Assembly (NCBI GenBank): GCA_018398815.1
Contig: CM031609.1
Span: forward strand, 38,003,375 to 38,067,374
Source of the DNA: Conus ventricosus
Taxonomy: Eukaryota; Mollusca; Gastropoda; Neogastropoda; Conidae
DNA length: 64,000 bases
Direction of reading: 5' to 3'
Shown here: piece by piece, positions 1 to 12,395 of the stretch
Layout: every line of letters begins with the position of its first letter
Position numbering within the stretch: position 1 is the first letter of the stretch
Notes under the pieces: model-generated
Told to the model about the DNA's origin: nothing
Databases searched by the model: none
The model's input: only the letters and a program-made list of their open reading frames with translations
Position numbers and translations under genes: made by a program

Positions 1-56
1 ATGCTCATCTAAGGCAGTGTGGAGTCCGAGGTTCAATTCCTGGATGCTGCAGCACT
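1..56 (+). repeat. Possible tRNA-derived SINE fragment
   Basis: A sequence matching the RNA polymerase III B box (GGTTCAATTCC) lies at 30-40 and is followed by an ordinary downstream tail. No upstream A box can be seen because the window starts here, so a full tRNA gene is not supported. It could equally be a chance B-box match. Confidence 0.3.
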
Positions 57-389
57 TTTCTTGCACTCGGAAGGGATGGGGTTGGTAACAGAGGAAAAGC
101 AGGTTTCTATGTATTCAGAAGTACTCGAAATGGAGGGAAGTCAATTTCTGTGAATAGAGAAATATTCAGATTTGATAAGAATGTTCTTTATGATTATGTA
201 CGTTAATTAAGCTGATTTCTGAAATGTTAATAAAACTGATTTGATCACCATCTTGAAGATCACATTGCAGTGATTATTTCCAGCTGAGTACGCGTATGAA
301 TCATTATTATAGATGGTATGCGAAAGGAATTTGAAGTGATAAATTTCCAGGTTTTTTTTTCTTTGGGTTTTGTTTTTGAAGTTTTTCGA

Positions 390-406
390 TTTTTTTTTTT
401 TTTTTT

Positions 407-437
<31 letters not shown>

Positions 438-454
438 GGTAAGGGGGGGGGGGG
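390..454. repeat. Poly-T then poly-G homopolymer tract
   Basis: About 27 T are followed directly by about 23 G, then a second shorter G run. Proline- and glycine-rich reading frames across it come only from the homopolymers. Exact lengths are probably unreliable. Confidence 0.95.
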
Positions 455-2142
455 TCAATGACCAACACTGTACTGTGACTGATAGAAGGCTTTGTGATGG
501 AGCTTCAAACCAGGCCCATGAGCAGGCTGCAAAAAATGTGCAAATATTTCCTCATTATTTTTTAAATTATGAAAGCAGGTTTGGGGAGTTCTTTTTCACA
601 TTTGTGACATGTAAAAGTAATACTTGAATCACCAACTTTGTATACTCCTGACATACATGTATATGTGTTCACTGATTTGATTATAGCACATGTACAGTTA
701 TGCTTTTAACTTTGAAGTGACCTGCGCTGAAAGGGGGGAAATAAAGCCGGAGTGAAACGGTGAACATTGTTGAAAACTAATCACTGGTGGCTTGAATCTG
801 TCACAGCATTATCTACCCCTGTTTTCCTGGCTATCTCTGGTCATAAACAAATGACCGATTTGCGTGCCTACAAATCTGTCTGCTTACACTGCTTTTCTTC
901 TTGTTCACAATTGAAGTTGTAAGGGATTCCACCATCCTCACAGCATTGACATGCTCCTTTTCAAAAGTTATATTACTGGATTTGAAATAACATGGATTTG
1001 CAAAACTTAAACCATCTGTAAATAGAGATGGCATCTTAAAACTTTTCTTTTTTATTGTGTACAGTATACTTGTGGATTATTTTGTTGTTTTATTATTTTT
1101 TGTAGATGTGACAAACAGCCACAATTTACGTATGCATGTGTCTTATTTTGTATATCTTATATTGTCAACACATCATCTATGGAATGCGAACAAAACATAA
1201 TGTATTAGACATGAAATTCGTCGGGGGGGGGGGGCACTCTTCATCGGGGGGGCCACTCTTCGTATGTTTTTTGAGATCCAGGGGAAAAGTGTTTGCTTTT
1301 TTTTTTCTCATTTAGAGTTAGAATCATTTACATGTTCCTTCATATGAAGACTCATTTCTGTTGATTCTCAACCTATTGAAAACCTATTGATGTGTTTAGC
1401 AATGTTCTGGCAATCAAAATTAAAAATTGTTGTAAGTATATTCCCATCCATGTTAAGCTCACTTTTTTTTAGTAAATCTGATGACATTCCTCACTCTTTG
1501 TATTTATGAAAAATTAATTAAAAAAAGAAATAAGAAGATAAAACCTCCTCTTTATTTAAACTTTGTTCTCATTTACATGCTTGTACATACACACACACAG
1601 ACTCGCACACACGCAAGCAAAATTTGTTGATGTTCCATGCTGCTGAAACTCTTCACTGACTTCTAAAGCTCGTGTTTCCGCTCCTGGGAAATATCAGATC
1701 TTTTAGCTGTTATCTCCCTTTAAAGTGAATTCTATAATGTCTGCCTAATTCAAGTTCAGGCCAAATTACAAATTCCATTTTGAGGTTCCACAAGAAATTT
1801 AATCATCATGTTAATTTCCCAACCCTCAAGGGTTTTTTCTTTTCTTTTAAATATATTTATGATGGTTTTTGTTGAACAAATTCAGTTACCAGAGTTCCAT
1901 CTGTCACTGATAATTATTATTTGAAGTGGAAGTGTACGTGTGTGTGTTGTGTTCAACTTCTTCATTTATGCTGATGACTATTTATTTCTGGTTTTATCCA
2001 AATTATCGATGTGTTGATCAGCGCTATCTACAAACATTGACATGAGACATAAAGAGGAAGTGAGTAATAAATGAAAGATGATTGTGCTGGTATTTGTGGG
2101 TAAATGAGAATTTGACGGTGTGAATGACTGAAGAATCAGGCA
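455..2142. other. Non-coding AT-rich stretch
   Basis: No supportable gene is seen on either strand. It holds a few short homopolymers (a G run near 1224, T-runs) and a small (CA)n near 1590. No conserved protein motif, tRNA or rRNA was recognised. Confidence 0.6.
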
Positions 2143-2253
2143 TGCAGCAGGCTGCTTGTGTCTTGTCAGCATGAACTTCCATTCTAGGACTATCGTTTGC
2201 AGCAGGCTGCTGTGTCTTGTCAGCATGAACTTCCAATTCTAGGACTATCGTTT
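2143..2253. repeat. Two-copy tandem duplication, 55-bp unit
   Basis: A 55-bp segment starting TGCAGCAGGCTGC is repeated once immediately downstream (second copy from 2198). The copies differ only by single-base indels. Confidence 0.9.
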
Positions 2254-2837
2254 AAAAGATAAGGAACAGGCCTTCAAATGCTCCAGTATGTTAGTATTTA
2301 CTATGGCACAGTGTTGGTCCCTGTGAGGATTCCAGTGCCTTCTTCAGTATACATTTTTTTTGACTTCTGGAAATTTTTGACGATAATTTCCTTTTTTTTT
2401 TCACTCACTTTTTCTGCCTTTTTGTTTTCTTTTTCCTTCTCTGCTACTGTCCATGGTGTTTCTTCCTTTGTGGTCTGTTCATCTTCGTGCAGGAAAATGT
2501 GTACACAATTTTCTTACCAAGTGTATAACATGTCAGCTTTTTTGTTGTAATTGGAAACTAAGTAGTGAAAATGGATACACTGTCCAGGGTGAACATTAGC
2601 CGTCAATTCTGCAGTGTCTGTCCACTCAGATAGTCTGTTATGTGATGTTTCTTGCATCCACATAGTTTCCGTTAATGTTTCTATTGTTTAAAAAAAAAGG
2701 TGGGGGGGATTGAGGGAGATGCCTGACACCTAAGCATGGCTAGGGTGGGTTTTTGCTGTTTTTGTTCTTGGGTTTTGTTTTGTTTTCAATCATGGTTTTA
2801 CATGTGTGATGAGGCAGTTTTACGTCTCCCCAATAAC

Positions 2838-3210
2838 TTGGCATCATGAGTGAGACAGGGTTGTGCTCTGTCCCTCCTTTCATTATCTTGGCATCATGAG
2901 TGAGACAGGGCTGTAATATGTAACCACACACACACACACCCTCCCTTTCATAATTAATCTTGGCATCATGAGTGAGACAGGGCTGTGTGTAACACACACA
3001 CATACACACACTCCCTTTCATAATTAATTTGGCATCATGAGTGAGACAGGGCTGTGTGTAACACACACACATAACACTCTCCTTTCATAATTAATCTTGG
3101 CATCATGAGTGAGACAGGGCTGTAATGTGTAACACACACACACACACACACAACACACACACACTCCCTTTCATAATTAATCTTGGCATCAATCATGGAC
3201 AGGGTTGCAC
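2838..3210. repeat. Tandem repeat of about 70 bp, six copies
   Basis: Units begin with TTGGCATCATGAGTGAGACA or a close variant at about 2838, 2888, 2960, 3029, 3097 and 3183. Each carries a short (AC)n block of different length and then CTCCCTTTCATAATTAAT. Unit size varies from about 50 to 86 bp, mostly because the AC block changes length. Confidence 0.9.
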
Positions 3211-4429
3211 TGTGTGCTCCAGATTCTCTTATCCAAGTGCGTACAATGACCTTGGGGTGGGTGTGGCCAAGATTGAAATGTGTGTTAGGTTCAAACCCAT
3301 GATCCTCCGTTTTATAGTCTCATGATACTGCGTTCCACAGAGGCTATGCGATGTGTTTTTTCTTAGTTGAGAGAGCTGGTAGATTTTTATTTTTGTACGC
3401 TAATTGCACCAGATCAGATCTAATTCTTGTTGCTCATCTGGGTAATAACATTCTCACAAAACTGCACGACAGATGTTGACAGGAACTTTTCATTGGAAGC
3501 TGCTATTAGAGCATTTAATAGGCACTGGTTATGAAACTATTCTCTTGTCTTATGAAGGGTATCCTTGATGCATTTGCACACCGGATGAAAATATTATTCA
3601 AATACTCATAAAACGGAAAAAAGAACAAAATTTGTTTGTAGTCGGCTGTCTTGCACATGTGTGATTCCTTTCACACTTGTACGCAGTCGCCGAGTGAGCC
3701 AGCCATTTGTGTATGAGGTTTTGGGCAGTTGACATGCAGTTGCAGATCGGGTGTCTTTTATTTGGAGCAAGTATCAAGGTCAGTTTGAATTATTGGCCTT
3801 ATGGCTGAAGTACGCCACCAGACACTGACCCACTGTAGTGCTGCAAGACCCGATGCAGTGCTAGGCACAAAAACAACTCGGTCAGCTTTCTGTGCAACCA
3901 GACCCCACACTTACGCCAGATCGCCACCAAAATCTAAGTTATGTGTATTTTGAGACCGGTGTATCTTGCAAACTGTTGCCCCACCCTTTCAGTGTACGAA
4001 ACTAAACTCATGTGAGGATTTCCAGAAAGAAAAAAGAAGGGAAAAAAAACGCAGTTTGAAAGGTTAGTCTCATGGTCTAATGACGGTAGAGGCAAGTTAG
4101 TTTAAAGGTAGTTCACCATGCTCAGGGTGGGCGACATTATGGAGGGTAGTGTTCTTTTCTTCCCCACCTTTGTGTTCCTTACCTGAACTGAATACCTGTT
4201 TACTGCTGGGTTGGCAGTGACGGTTTTCAGGCTGTAAAAATGCAGCCTCACAAGTTCGTTCCATATCATAACGGTCAGCTTTAGCAGGCAAACACTCCAA
4301 GCTTTTGTCTACATTTAAGTTTTGTGAAAAGTTTGTATGAAAGAGTGCGCATGACAATTAATGAAAAAGCGCATTTTCATTTCTATCATTCGTATAACCA
4401 TGTAAATGGCAGATGGACATTCCACAGGC
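3211..4429. other. No gene recognised
   Basis: Unique sequence without a convincing reading frame. A short GGTTCAAACCC at about 3289-3299 resembles a polymerase III B box, but nothing around it confirms a SINE. Confidence 0.5.
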
Positions 4430-5290
4430 AGATGACTGTGAAGTGCTCAGTCTTGCCTGTCACCCGCAAAAGAACTACTGCTGAGTTCGACTACCATCTG
4501 CACGGAGAAAAATTGGTAAACCCCACCGCTGCCAAATATCTTGGGGTAACCATCTGTAAAGATTTGAACTGGGGACAGCACATCAACTCCATCTGTGCCA
4601 AAGCCAATAAGACCCTCGGCTTTCTCAGGTGAAACATTAAGATCAGTTCCACCAGATTAAAGAAACCGCTTACAAGACTATGGTCCGACCTATTCTGGAA
4701 TACGCTTGCACTGTGTGGGATCGTACACGCAGCGAAACATCGAGAAGATTGAGGCCGTACAACGGAGGGCCGCTCGGTTTGTTGTGAACAGGTATCACAA
4801 CACGTCAAGTGTCACCGCAATGATAAAAAAGGCTGGAGTGGCCCTCCCTCAGAACCGCAGGAAAGAGGCAAGGCTGGCGATGCTTCGCAAGATCTTGTGT
4901 GGCCAGGCTGTCGTCCCCATATGTAAGGACAAGTTGAACCAGCTCCTGCCAGGCAGAGAAGAGGACACACACAGCAGCTCAGCCTCATATAGTGCAGGAC
5001 ACAATACGACAACATTGCGTTTCTCCCAAGGACCATCGGGATTGGAACGACCTGTCAGAGACGATGATGGATGGAACCCAGGCACCTTTGGGTCAGGGGT
5101 TCCACACAACTAAACCTGAAATGACAAATCTTAGTTAGATAGTATAAGTAGGATTAGGTTGATACCCCATCCCACTCCTTCCTTTGCACTTTTTTTTTTT
5201 TTTTTGGGCCGGGTTCACTCTTAGAGAGAATTTGGATCAGCTAGTTGGAGCCTGTCTCCGGATGAAGAGCGAAAAGTAGTAGCTGCTGAT
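4430..5290 (+). mobile_element. Degraded LINE fragment (C-terminal RT region, Jockey/CR1-like)
   Basis: Three broken reading frames together give the end of a non-LTR retrotransposon polymerase. Frame 1 (to 4632) holds AAKYLGVTICKDLNWGQHIN and ANKTLGFLR, typical of the region after the RT palm. After a stop at 4630-4632, a frame near 4740 gives IEKIEAVQRRAARFVVNRYH. Near 5020 another frame gives FLPRTI, the usual final block. Each block is in the expected order. No endonuclease or YADD box is present, so the copy is strongly 5'-truncated and dead. A T-run at about 5190 and roughly 80 bp after it may belong to the 3' untranslated part; its end is uncertain. Confidence 0.8.
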
Positions 5291-5599
5291 AAAACCCACA
5301 TAGAGTAGGTATCTCTCCTGTTACTCATTTGCATCAGTTGCCTTGTTTTTCTCACTATCTCAGGTCTTATCTTTCTATCTTGGCCTTTCTAACTCGGCAC
5401 AATCTCCATACTACGGCATAATAATCAGCTTGTTGTGATTGGAGCCGTCATTGGATGATGATGATGAATATCCCGGACTGCCTACGTCAGCCCTCCCTCC
5501 CCATCCTCTCCTCCATCCATCCCCAGTGATCTTCAGTCATTGAACAGTTGTAACAGGGGTATGTGAGATTAGAACGTAAACTGGGCAACTATGCCTCAT
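5291..5599. other. No gene recognised
   Basis: Short non-coding stretch between the LINE fragment and the satellite. Contains an ATCC-type simple repeat around 5510. Nothing else is supportable. Confidence 0.5.
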
Positions 5600-8500
5600 T
5601 TCAGCAATGCCTAATGATGGAACATGCACACAATGCAATGCAGTGATTTCATTTACACATGTGAAATATTCACAGTCTTTCAGCTCCAATGCTGTTTTTT
5701 GTATCATTATGGTTCACTCGCACAGCTTAGTGTTTCCTCTCAACAGAAATGATGGTAGTGGATTGCAGTCTGACAACGCTATGATTTCACGCACACACAT
5801 TAAGTGTTTACCTGTCTCTCAACAGAAATGACTGGTGTGGATTGCAATCTTGACAGCGCTATGAGTTCACGCACACCATTAGTGTTTACCTGACTCTCAA
5901 CAGAAATGACTGGTAGTGGATTGCAGTCTGACACGCTATGATTTCACGCACACAACATTAAGTGTTTACCTGTCTCTCAACAGAAATGACTGGTAGTGGA
6001 TTGCAGTCTTGACAACGCTATGAGTTCACGCACACCATTAAGTGTTTACCTCTCAACAGAAATGATGGTAGTGGATTGCAGTCTTGACAACGCTATGATT
6101 TCATGCACACACATTAAGTGTTTACCTCTCAACAGAATGACTGGTAGTGGATGCAGTCTTGACAGCGCTATGATTTCACGCACACACATTAAGTGTTTAC
6201 CTGTCTCTCAACAGAATGATGGTAGTGGATTGCAGTCTTGACAGCGCTATGAGTTCACGCACACACATTAAGTGTTTACCTGTCTCTCAACAGAAATGAT
6301 TGGTGGTGGATTGCAATATGACAACGCTATGAGTTCACGCACTCACGTTAAGTGTTACCTGTCTCAACAGAAATGATTGGTGGTGGATTGCAATATTGAC
6401 AATGCTATGAGTTCACGCACACATGTTAAGTGTTTACCTGTCTCTCGACAGAAATGATTGGTGGTGGATTGCAATTGACAACGCTATGAGTTCACGCACA
6501 CACATTAAGTGTTTACCTGTCTCTCAACAGAAATGATTGGTGGTGGATTGCAATATTGACAACGCTATGAGTTCACGCACTCACGTTAAGTGTTTACCTG
6601 TCTCAACAGAAATGATTGGTGGTGGATTGCAATATTGACAATGCTATGAGTTCACGCACACATGTTAGTGTTTACCTGTCTCTCGACAGAAATGATTGGT
6701 GGTGGATTGCAGTCTTGACAACGCTATAAGTTTATGCACCACAGTTAAGTGTTTACTTGTCTCTAAACAGAAATTCTTTCTTTCTTTCTGCGTACACAGG
6801 CTGATACTCCTGCGGACTGCCTGTACAGACGGGCAGTGGGAGTTTTGTGTGTATGACCATTTTTTAATCCCGCCATTAAGGCGCATACTCCATCTTCGGG
6901 GAATCTCAACAGAATTACTGGTGGTGGATTGCAATCTTGACAACGCTATAAGTTCATGCACACACGTTAAGTGTTTATCTGTATCTCAACAGAAATGACT
7001 GGTGGTGGATTGCAATCTTGACAACGCTATAAGTTCACGCACACACGTTAAGTGTTTACCTGTCTGTCAACAGAAATGATTGGTGGTGGGGTACAATCTT
7101 GACAACGCTACAAGTTCACTCAAACATACTAAATGTTCACCTGTCTACAACCTAAATGACTGGTGGGGATTGATGCAATGCTGGACACGAGTTCACTCTC
7201 ACATGAAGCATTCACCAATCTCTCAGAAATGACTGATGGTTGATTGCATCCTTGACAATGCTATGAGTTCATTCACACAAAGTGTTGATTGATCTATCAT
7301 AAATCATTGATGATCGATTGCATTCTTGGCAACTATGAGTTTACTCATACACTGGTGTTCACCAGTCTGTCAGAAATGACTGATAGTTGATTGCATCCTT
7401 GTCAGTGCTGTGAGTTCACTCGGTCATTGAGTGTTCACCAGTTACAACAGAAACGACTGATGGTGGTTGCATCCTTGGCAATGATGTGATTTTACTCACA
7501 TTCCAGTATTCACCAGTCTCTCAACAACAATGACAGGCTGTGGATTGCAGCTGACCAGTGCTAGTTATTGAATTGACTCGAACATGCTACCATGCTGGAC
7601 GCTATGTATTGATTTCAGTCTCGCATGATAACAATGCCTTGAGGTAGACCACCCACCTTGACAGTGCTAAAAAATTGCCCACAAATCGAAGGGATCACCA
7701 GTCGTCCATAAATAACCGGTTATTCCCAGTGTCTCAACTAATATGACTGGTATGAATGCATGAATTGAAGAGGTCACCATTCTCTCAACAGCAATGTCTG
7801 GTGATGGGTAGCTGTCATGGCAATGCCATTAGTTCACTCGCTCATGCTAAGGGTTCACCAGTCTCATTAGCAATGCCTAATGATATATGGCTGTCTTGGC
7901 AATGTTATGCATTCACTCGCACATGCTAAGGGTTCACCAGTCTCACTGGCAATGCCTAATGGTAGATGACTGTCTTGGCAATGTTATGCATTCACTCGCA
8001 CATGCTAAGGGTTCACCAGTCTCGCTGGCAATGCCTAATGATAGATGGCTGTCTTGGCAATGCTATGCATTCACTCGCACATTGCTAAGGGTTAACCAGT
8101 CTCATTGGCAATGCCTATTAATAGATGGCTGTCTTAGCAATGCTATGCATTCACTCACACATGCTAAGGATTCACAAGTCTTGTCAACAGCAAAGCCTGG
8201 TGATAAGATAATGTTGCTTATAGCCCAGCCGACCGCAAAGGGCCACATAGCCTGGTGATAGATAGCTACCATGGCAATGCTATGAGTCAATTCACACATT
8301 AAATGTTTTCCAGTCTTTCAACACCAATGCATGCTAATAAATGGCAGTCTTGGCAATGTTATGAATTCATTCACACATACTAAGGGTTTGCCAGTCTCTG
8401 AACAACACCTTGTGGCAGATTTCAGCCTTGGCAATGCAGGGAATTTTCTCACACCATGTAAAGTCATCTTTCTGTGGACAGCCATGTCTGGAAGTAACTG

Positions 8501-8633
8501 TCCTCGGCTATGAAATGAATTCACTCACATGAGCGAAGTGTTCACTTCAGTTTCTCACAACTGGAATGCCTAATGGTGGAGAGTGGCCCTAGCAAGGGAG
8601 TGATGAATTCACTGGCCATACCCATCGATCTCC
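5600..8633. repeat. Satellite array, unit about 78 bp, roughly 39 units
   Basis: Repeated landmarks in every unit are CTCAACAGAAATGA, GTGGATTGCA, TTGACAACGCTATGA, GTTCACGCACACA and TAAGTGTTTACC. Spacing between TTGACAACGCTATGA copies is about 75-81 bp. Units from about 5730 to 7130 are very similar. Units from 7140 to 8630 are diverged (TTGGCAATGCTATGCATTCA, TAAGGGTTCACCAGTCTC) but stay in register, with a local homogeneous patch at about 7800-8170. The right end is in register with sequence touching the stop codon of the Rab-like gene on the other strand. Open frames inside it are by-products of the period. Confidence 0.95.
6768..6905. repeat. Interspersed repeat fragment inserted in the satellite
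   Basis: One satellite unit is interrupted by about 138 bp that do not match the unit. The insert contains a short TTTC run and ends with CCGCCATTAAGGCGCATACT then CCATCTTCGGGG. This resembles the segment at 15285-15332 and, from memory, a repeat common in mollusc genomes. Assignment to a named family is not possible here. Confidence 0.55.
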
Positions 8634-9081
8634 TCAACAGCACCTCTTGTTCCCCTGTGGTTCAGAGTCCAGCTGAACATTATTGTCAGTTCTAATCATG
8701 TCCCGCGGCAGCGTGAGGCGGCGCATGGCGTCGGTGTGCAGCACGCGGGCCATGTCCTGGAACATGTGCTCCAGCCCCTGGTTGTCCTCGCAGGACACGG
8801 AGTACACCCGGACAGCATGTCTCCCCCCTCCGCCATGAAGGCCTCCATGTCCGCCTCCTGCACCTTATCCTTGACCTCACTCTCTCGGCCGCCGCGTTGC
8901 CGCAGAGGAAGATTTTGGCGCCCTCTGCGTTCATGGCGATGTCCAGAATGTACTGGGAGAGGATGGTGAAGGTTTCCTTGTTGTTGCTGTTGTAGACCAG
9001 CAGGGCGGCGTGGGCTCCTCGGTAGTAGCTGGCACCGATGAAGCTCATGCGTTCCATGCCGCCTGTGTCCCACATGGTTAA
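8634..9081 (-). CDS. Atypical Rab-like small GTPase, exon 2 (3' coding exon)
   Basis: This exon starts after a clear acceptor (ACAG at 9085-9082) and begins LTMWDTGGMERMSF, the G3 region and Rab-like switch II of a Ras-superfamily GTPase. SYYRGAHAALLVYN is a typical Rab strand. The G4 site reads FLCGNAAE where GNKxD is usual, and the G5 site reads SCED where SAK is usual. The normal catalytic Gln of DTAGQE is Met (DTGGME). The protein ends NKRCC then stop at 8636-8634, a double-cysteine prenylation signal typical of membrane-attached Rabs. The frame is broken twice: a short GA-rich run at about 8878-8892 and a missing base near 8806-8812. All three frames are conserved, so I read these as consensus errors, not a pseudogene. 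Exact Rab subfamily not recognised. Confidence 0.85.
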
Positions 9082-9188
9082 CTGTGCCCACAGGGATAGA
9101 ATAGGTTGTTTTATACACTCGCACTCATATAAATAAGATAGACAAATAGATGTTATTAAACATACACTTAAATAAGTATTCATAAGAG

Positions 9189-9425
9189 GAAACGAGAAGA
9201 AACTCAAATCACAAACGTATCATCATGCACATATTTGAATTTGTATGAAATGGGGGAAACAAGAAGAAACCAAATCTCAAAGTATCATCATGCACATATT
9301 GAATTTGTGAAATGGGGAACAAGAGAAGAATGGTTCACAAGAGAATGTTTTGACAGTGACGATGTAGAGTAATTGCAATTTGAATTGTGTTCTGACAGTG
9401 ACGATGTAGAGTAATTGCAATTTTT
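9189..9425. repeat. Two neighbouring two-copy tandem duplications
   Basis: A unit of about 66 bp is duplicated at about 9189-9330 (landmark TATCATCATGCACATAT). A 42-bp unit is duplicated at 9351-9425 (landmark TGACAGTGACGATGTAGAGT). Confidence 0.85.
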
Positions 9426-9802
9426 ATTTAGATAAGTAAATTTAAGAAAAGCAGTAGAAACAACAAAACAATCAACAAACGATGAAACCAACAAACAAAT
9501 CTGAAATGAATACGCAATATGACATTTTTACCTGCCATTTCACCACGGCATGTTTTTAATAAAGTGAAGTTAATATTGTTTAAGTCATCATATCAAGGAA
9601 CTGCTTTTATCTGTTTATCTTTATGAACCTTCTTCTCTTAATCGATGTGAATATTTTCATTATTTCATTCACAAGAAGTGTGTTTAGTGACTTTTTTTAT
9701 TCACAAGAAATGTCCAGTGTTCTGCTCACACTATTTGTTTATTACTCTTTTTATGTTTCTTTCCTTACCATTTGTGTTTTAGACAGTACACTGAATCCAA
9801 AT

Positions 9803-9810
<8 letters not shown>

Positions 9811-9848
<38 letters not shown>
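9811..9848. repeat. (CA)n microsatellite
   Basis: About 19 uninterrupted CA repeats within the Rab-like intron. Confidence 0.97.
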
Positions 9849-9851
<3 letters not shown>

Positions 9852-11076
9852 TAATCTGAAAGGGTCTTTCTGACTGATGTGGTGTGACCTTAAACTCGTA
9901 TCACAAAAAAGAAACCTGAAGGGGAAAAAAGGTGGGGGGAAATCGTTGATGAAAATAACACAGCACTTTGGCCAGCCTATGACCAAGAGAGAATAAGAGA
10001 GAGGACTGACTGGACAAAACAACAACAAAAAAGGAGGAGGGCGAGAGACAGTATGTAAAAAGGATTGTCACAATTTTTTTGTCATAAACTCCAGAGATAT
10101 TCACCACCAATATTCTTTAAAAAGCATGCATTTAAAAGACAATGAAAATCTACGAAATAAGAAAGAACAAGAACAAAAAAGAAGTATCTAACAGGATTTT
10201 GTTCAACTATGATAAAGTTACCCCCTCCCCTTTTGGTGGTTTGTTTGATTCATCTACGTCATGCTCATCTTTGATAATTTTAGACTAATTTTGACCGACC
10301 GTCATTGTCTTCATGGCAATGGTTATCGATAGAAATATGAGGGGGCGGAAATGGGGAAGAATAAAAACTAAAAGGAGAAAGCGAAAATGGAAAAACCAAA
10401 GAAGAAGAAGATGTAATGCGAACAATAAAGTAGTGGGGAAAACAAGTGCAGGTAAACAATTCTTCAGTCGTTATAGTAATGACTTGCAAAGATTTAAATT
10501 TAAAAAAAAAAAGAAAAGATGAGGAAAGTCGGGACGGGATGGAAAGATCTGAGCGTGAGTGAATGGTTGAGTTTTACGTTCCTCATAGCGAAGCTTTGGG
10601 ACATGTCTTTCAAACTTGAGCTTGTTGCCGTATACTTATGAAGTCAAACCAAGGGAGCTCAATTTTACGAATTTTGACAACGCAGTGCAGAGTTTGTTCC
10701 CGTAGCGATCTGCACGACGTCATCCACACATGCACTGCACCATACGACACCGCACGAAAGCGCGTTCGGGCAGCATTCGAACTCCACTAAACAGCTTGCA
10801 AATACTTTTTAAATCTGCACTGAAAATATATTGCAAATCGGCTTAAAATCCATAAAATACCAACGATTTCAATAGCTAGGGGAATCACTTGTAACTTGAG
10901 TTTTTCTTTATGAACGATGCGCGTGTGTGGTGGTGTGTGTTCCCAGAGACAAAATCTGAGACCCCAAAAGATGAGTGATTCTCGTATGACCTCGATTCCA
11001 GTTATCTGTTTGCGTGTCCTCTTCTTCCCCTCTCTGTTCCCACTCCATCCACTCTCGCCCTCACTTCAACCCAGCA

Positions 11077-11087
11077 CCCCCCCCCCC

Positions 11088-11126
<39 letters not shown>
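11077..11126. repeat. Poly-C tract
   Basis: Eleven C, one A, then about 38 C. A proline-rich frame across it is an artefact. On the minus strand it is a long G-run able in principle to form G-quadruplexes. Confidence 0.97.
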
Positions 11127-11128
<2 letters not shown>

Positions 11129-11897
11129 GGCCCTCTCCCGGCTTCCTTTGTGTAGGCCTACCAGGATCACCACAGTAACCACGACGAAGAAACAAATTAA
11201 GCATCTGACGTAACACAAACCTTAACAAAGATCTCTATACATAAAGCAGAACTGGTGCTTCTACAGCTGTATCAATTACGCCGCCGGGCTGAGCAGGAAG
11301 GAAATAAACCTTCACTATTCCTGTCACAGCGCAGAGCAACAGGAAGGTCGAAAGTACCTTTGTACCGCCGTGAACTTAATGCTCTTGACATTTCTTTAAT
11401 ACGTGCATTTAGCACAAGTTAACTTCGTATTTTAACTCGGTCTCGGTCTCACAATCTTCTGATCAAGACTGCTTCTACTGGAGAAAGAAAATTAACTGGG
11501 GAGAAGAGAAAAAAAAACGTTTTGTCATGAACTGTAAGCAGCTGAGGTCTAAATGAAACGAAACAAAGTACGTGACTGCTTCCGCTAGCTGCATTGAAAT
11601 AATTATAGGCGAATGACGGATGAATAATGGGCAAAAAAATGGATTATTTGAATGGTCCATCATATCTTCTAGCTTCACATTTTTGAGACAGACATTGATT
11701 GACGATCGACAGACATGTGTATGTTTTTGAGGTGTGTGCACTTGTACATGCCTGATTCATATGAGTGTGTATAAGCAAGGGTGGGGCCGGCGCAGTATCG
11801 GTCGGTGGGAATACGAAATACGCTAGCAACACTTGTTTTGGTTATTGAAGGTCGCAGTCGATACTTCCCGTGTTGATAGATACCACCCTGTTCGATA

Positions 11898-12395
11898 ACT
11901 ACACACACATACACGCACGCGCACGGGCGCGCGTGCGCGCGCACACACACACAATAAACACACACATACGCGCGGCGCGCGCGCAGCACCACACACACAC
12001 ACTCCTTTCTTGTCTCTGGTATGTGTGTGTGTTTCATAGTTGTCGTACTCCAAAGGTACCCTCTCCCCCCCCCCCCCCCCCCCTCCCCCCCTCCTTTTTC
12101 CGGTTGTGAGCGGAAGAGTGTCGGGTGGGTGGCGTGTCGGAACGTTCCCCGTTTTATTCACTTCAGAGTTGAAAGAGGCCAATGTCCATCGTAGTTATGA
12201 ACCACACACACACACACACACGCATACACTAACTCTAACACACGCGCGCGCGCGACAACCCCCACACACACACACCACACACCACACACACATACACGCA
12301 CCACGCACACACACACACACACACACACAACACCACCACACACACACACACACCACACAACATACACAACAACAACACACAGCGCAAACAACTCA
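11898..12395. repeat. CA/CG alternating low-complexity region
   Basis: Mixed (CA)n, (CG)n and a C-run at about 12065-12083 fill most of this part of the intron. The alternating purine-pyrimidine sequence is of the type that can adopt Z-DNA. No gene is seen. Confidence 0.9.

Noticed and set aside
5600..8640. CRISPR-like array
   Set aside because: Units are contiguous, about 78 bp, without unique spacers, and the sequence is eukaryotic; this is a satellite.
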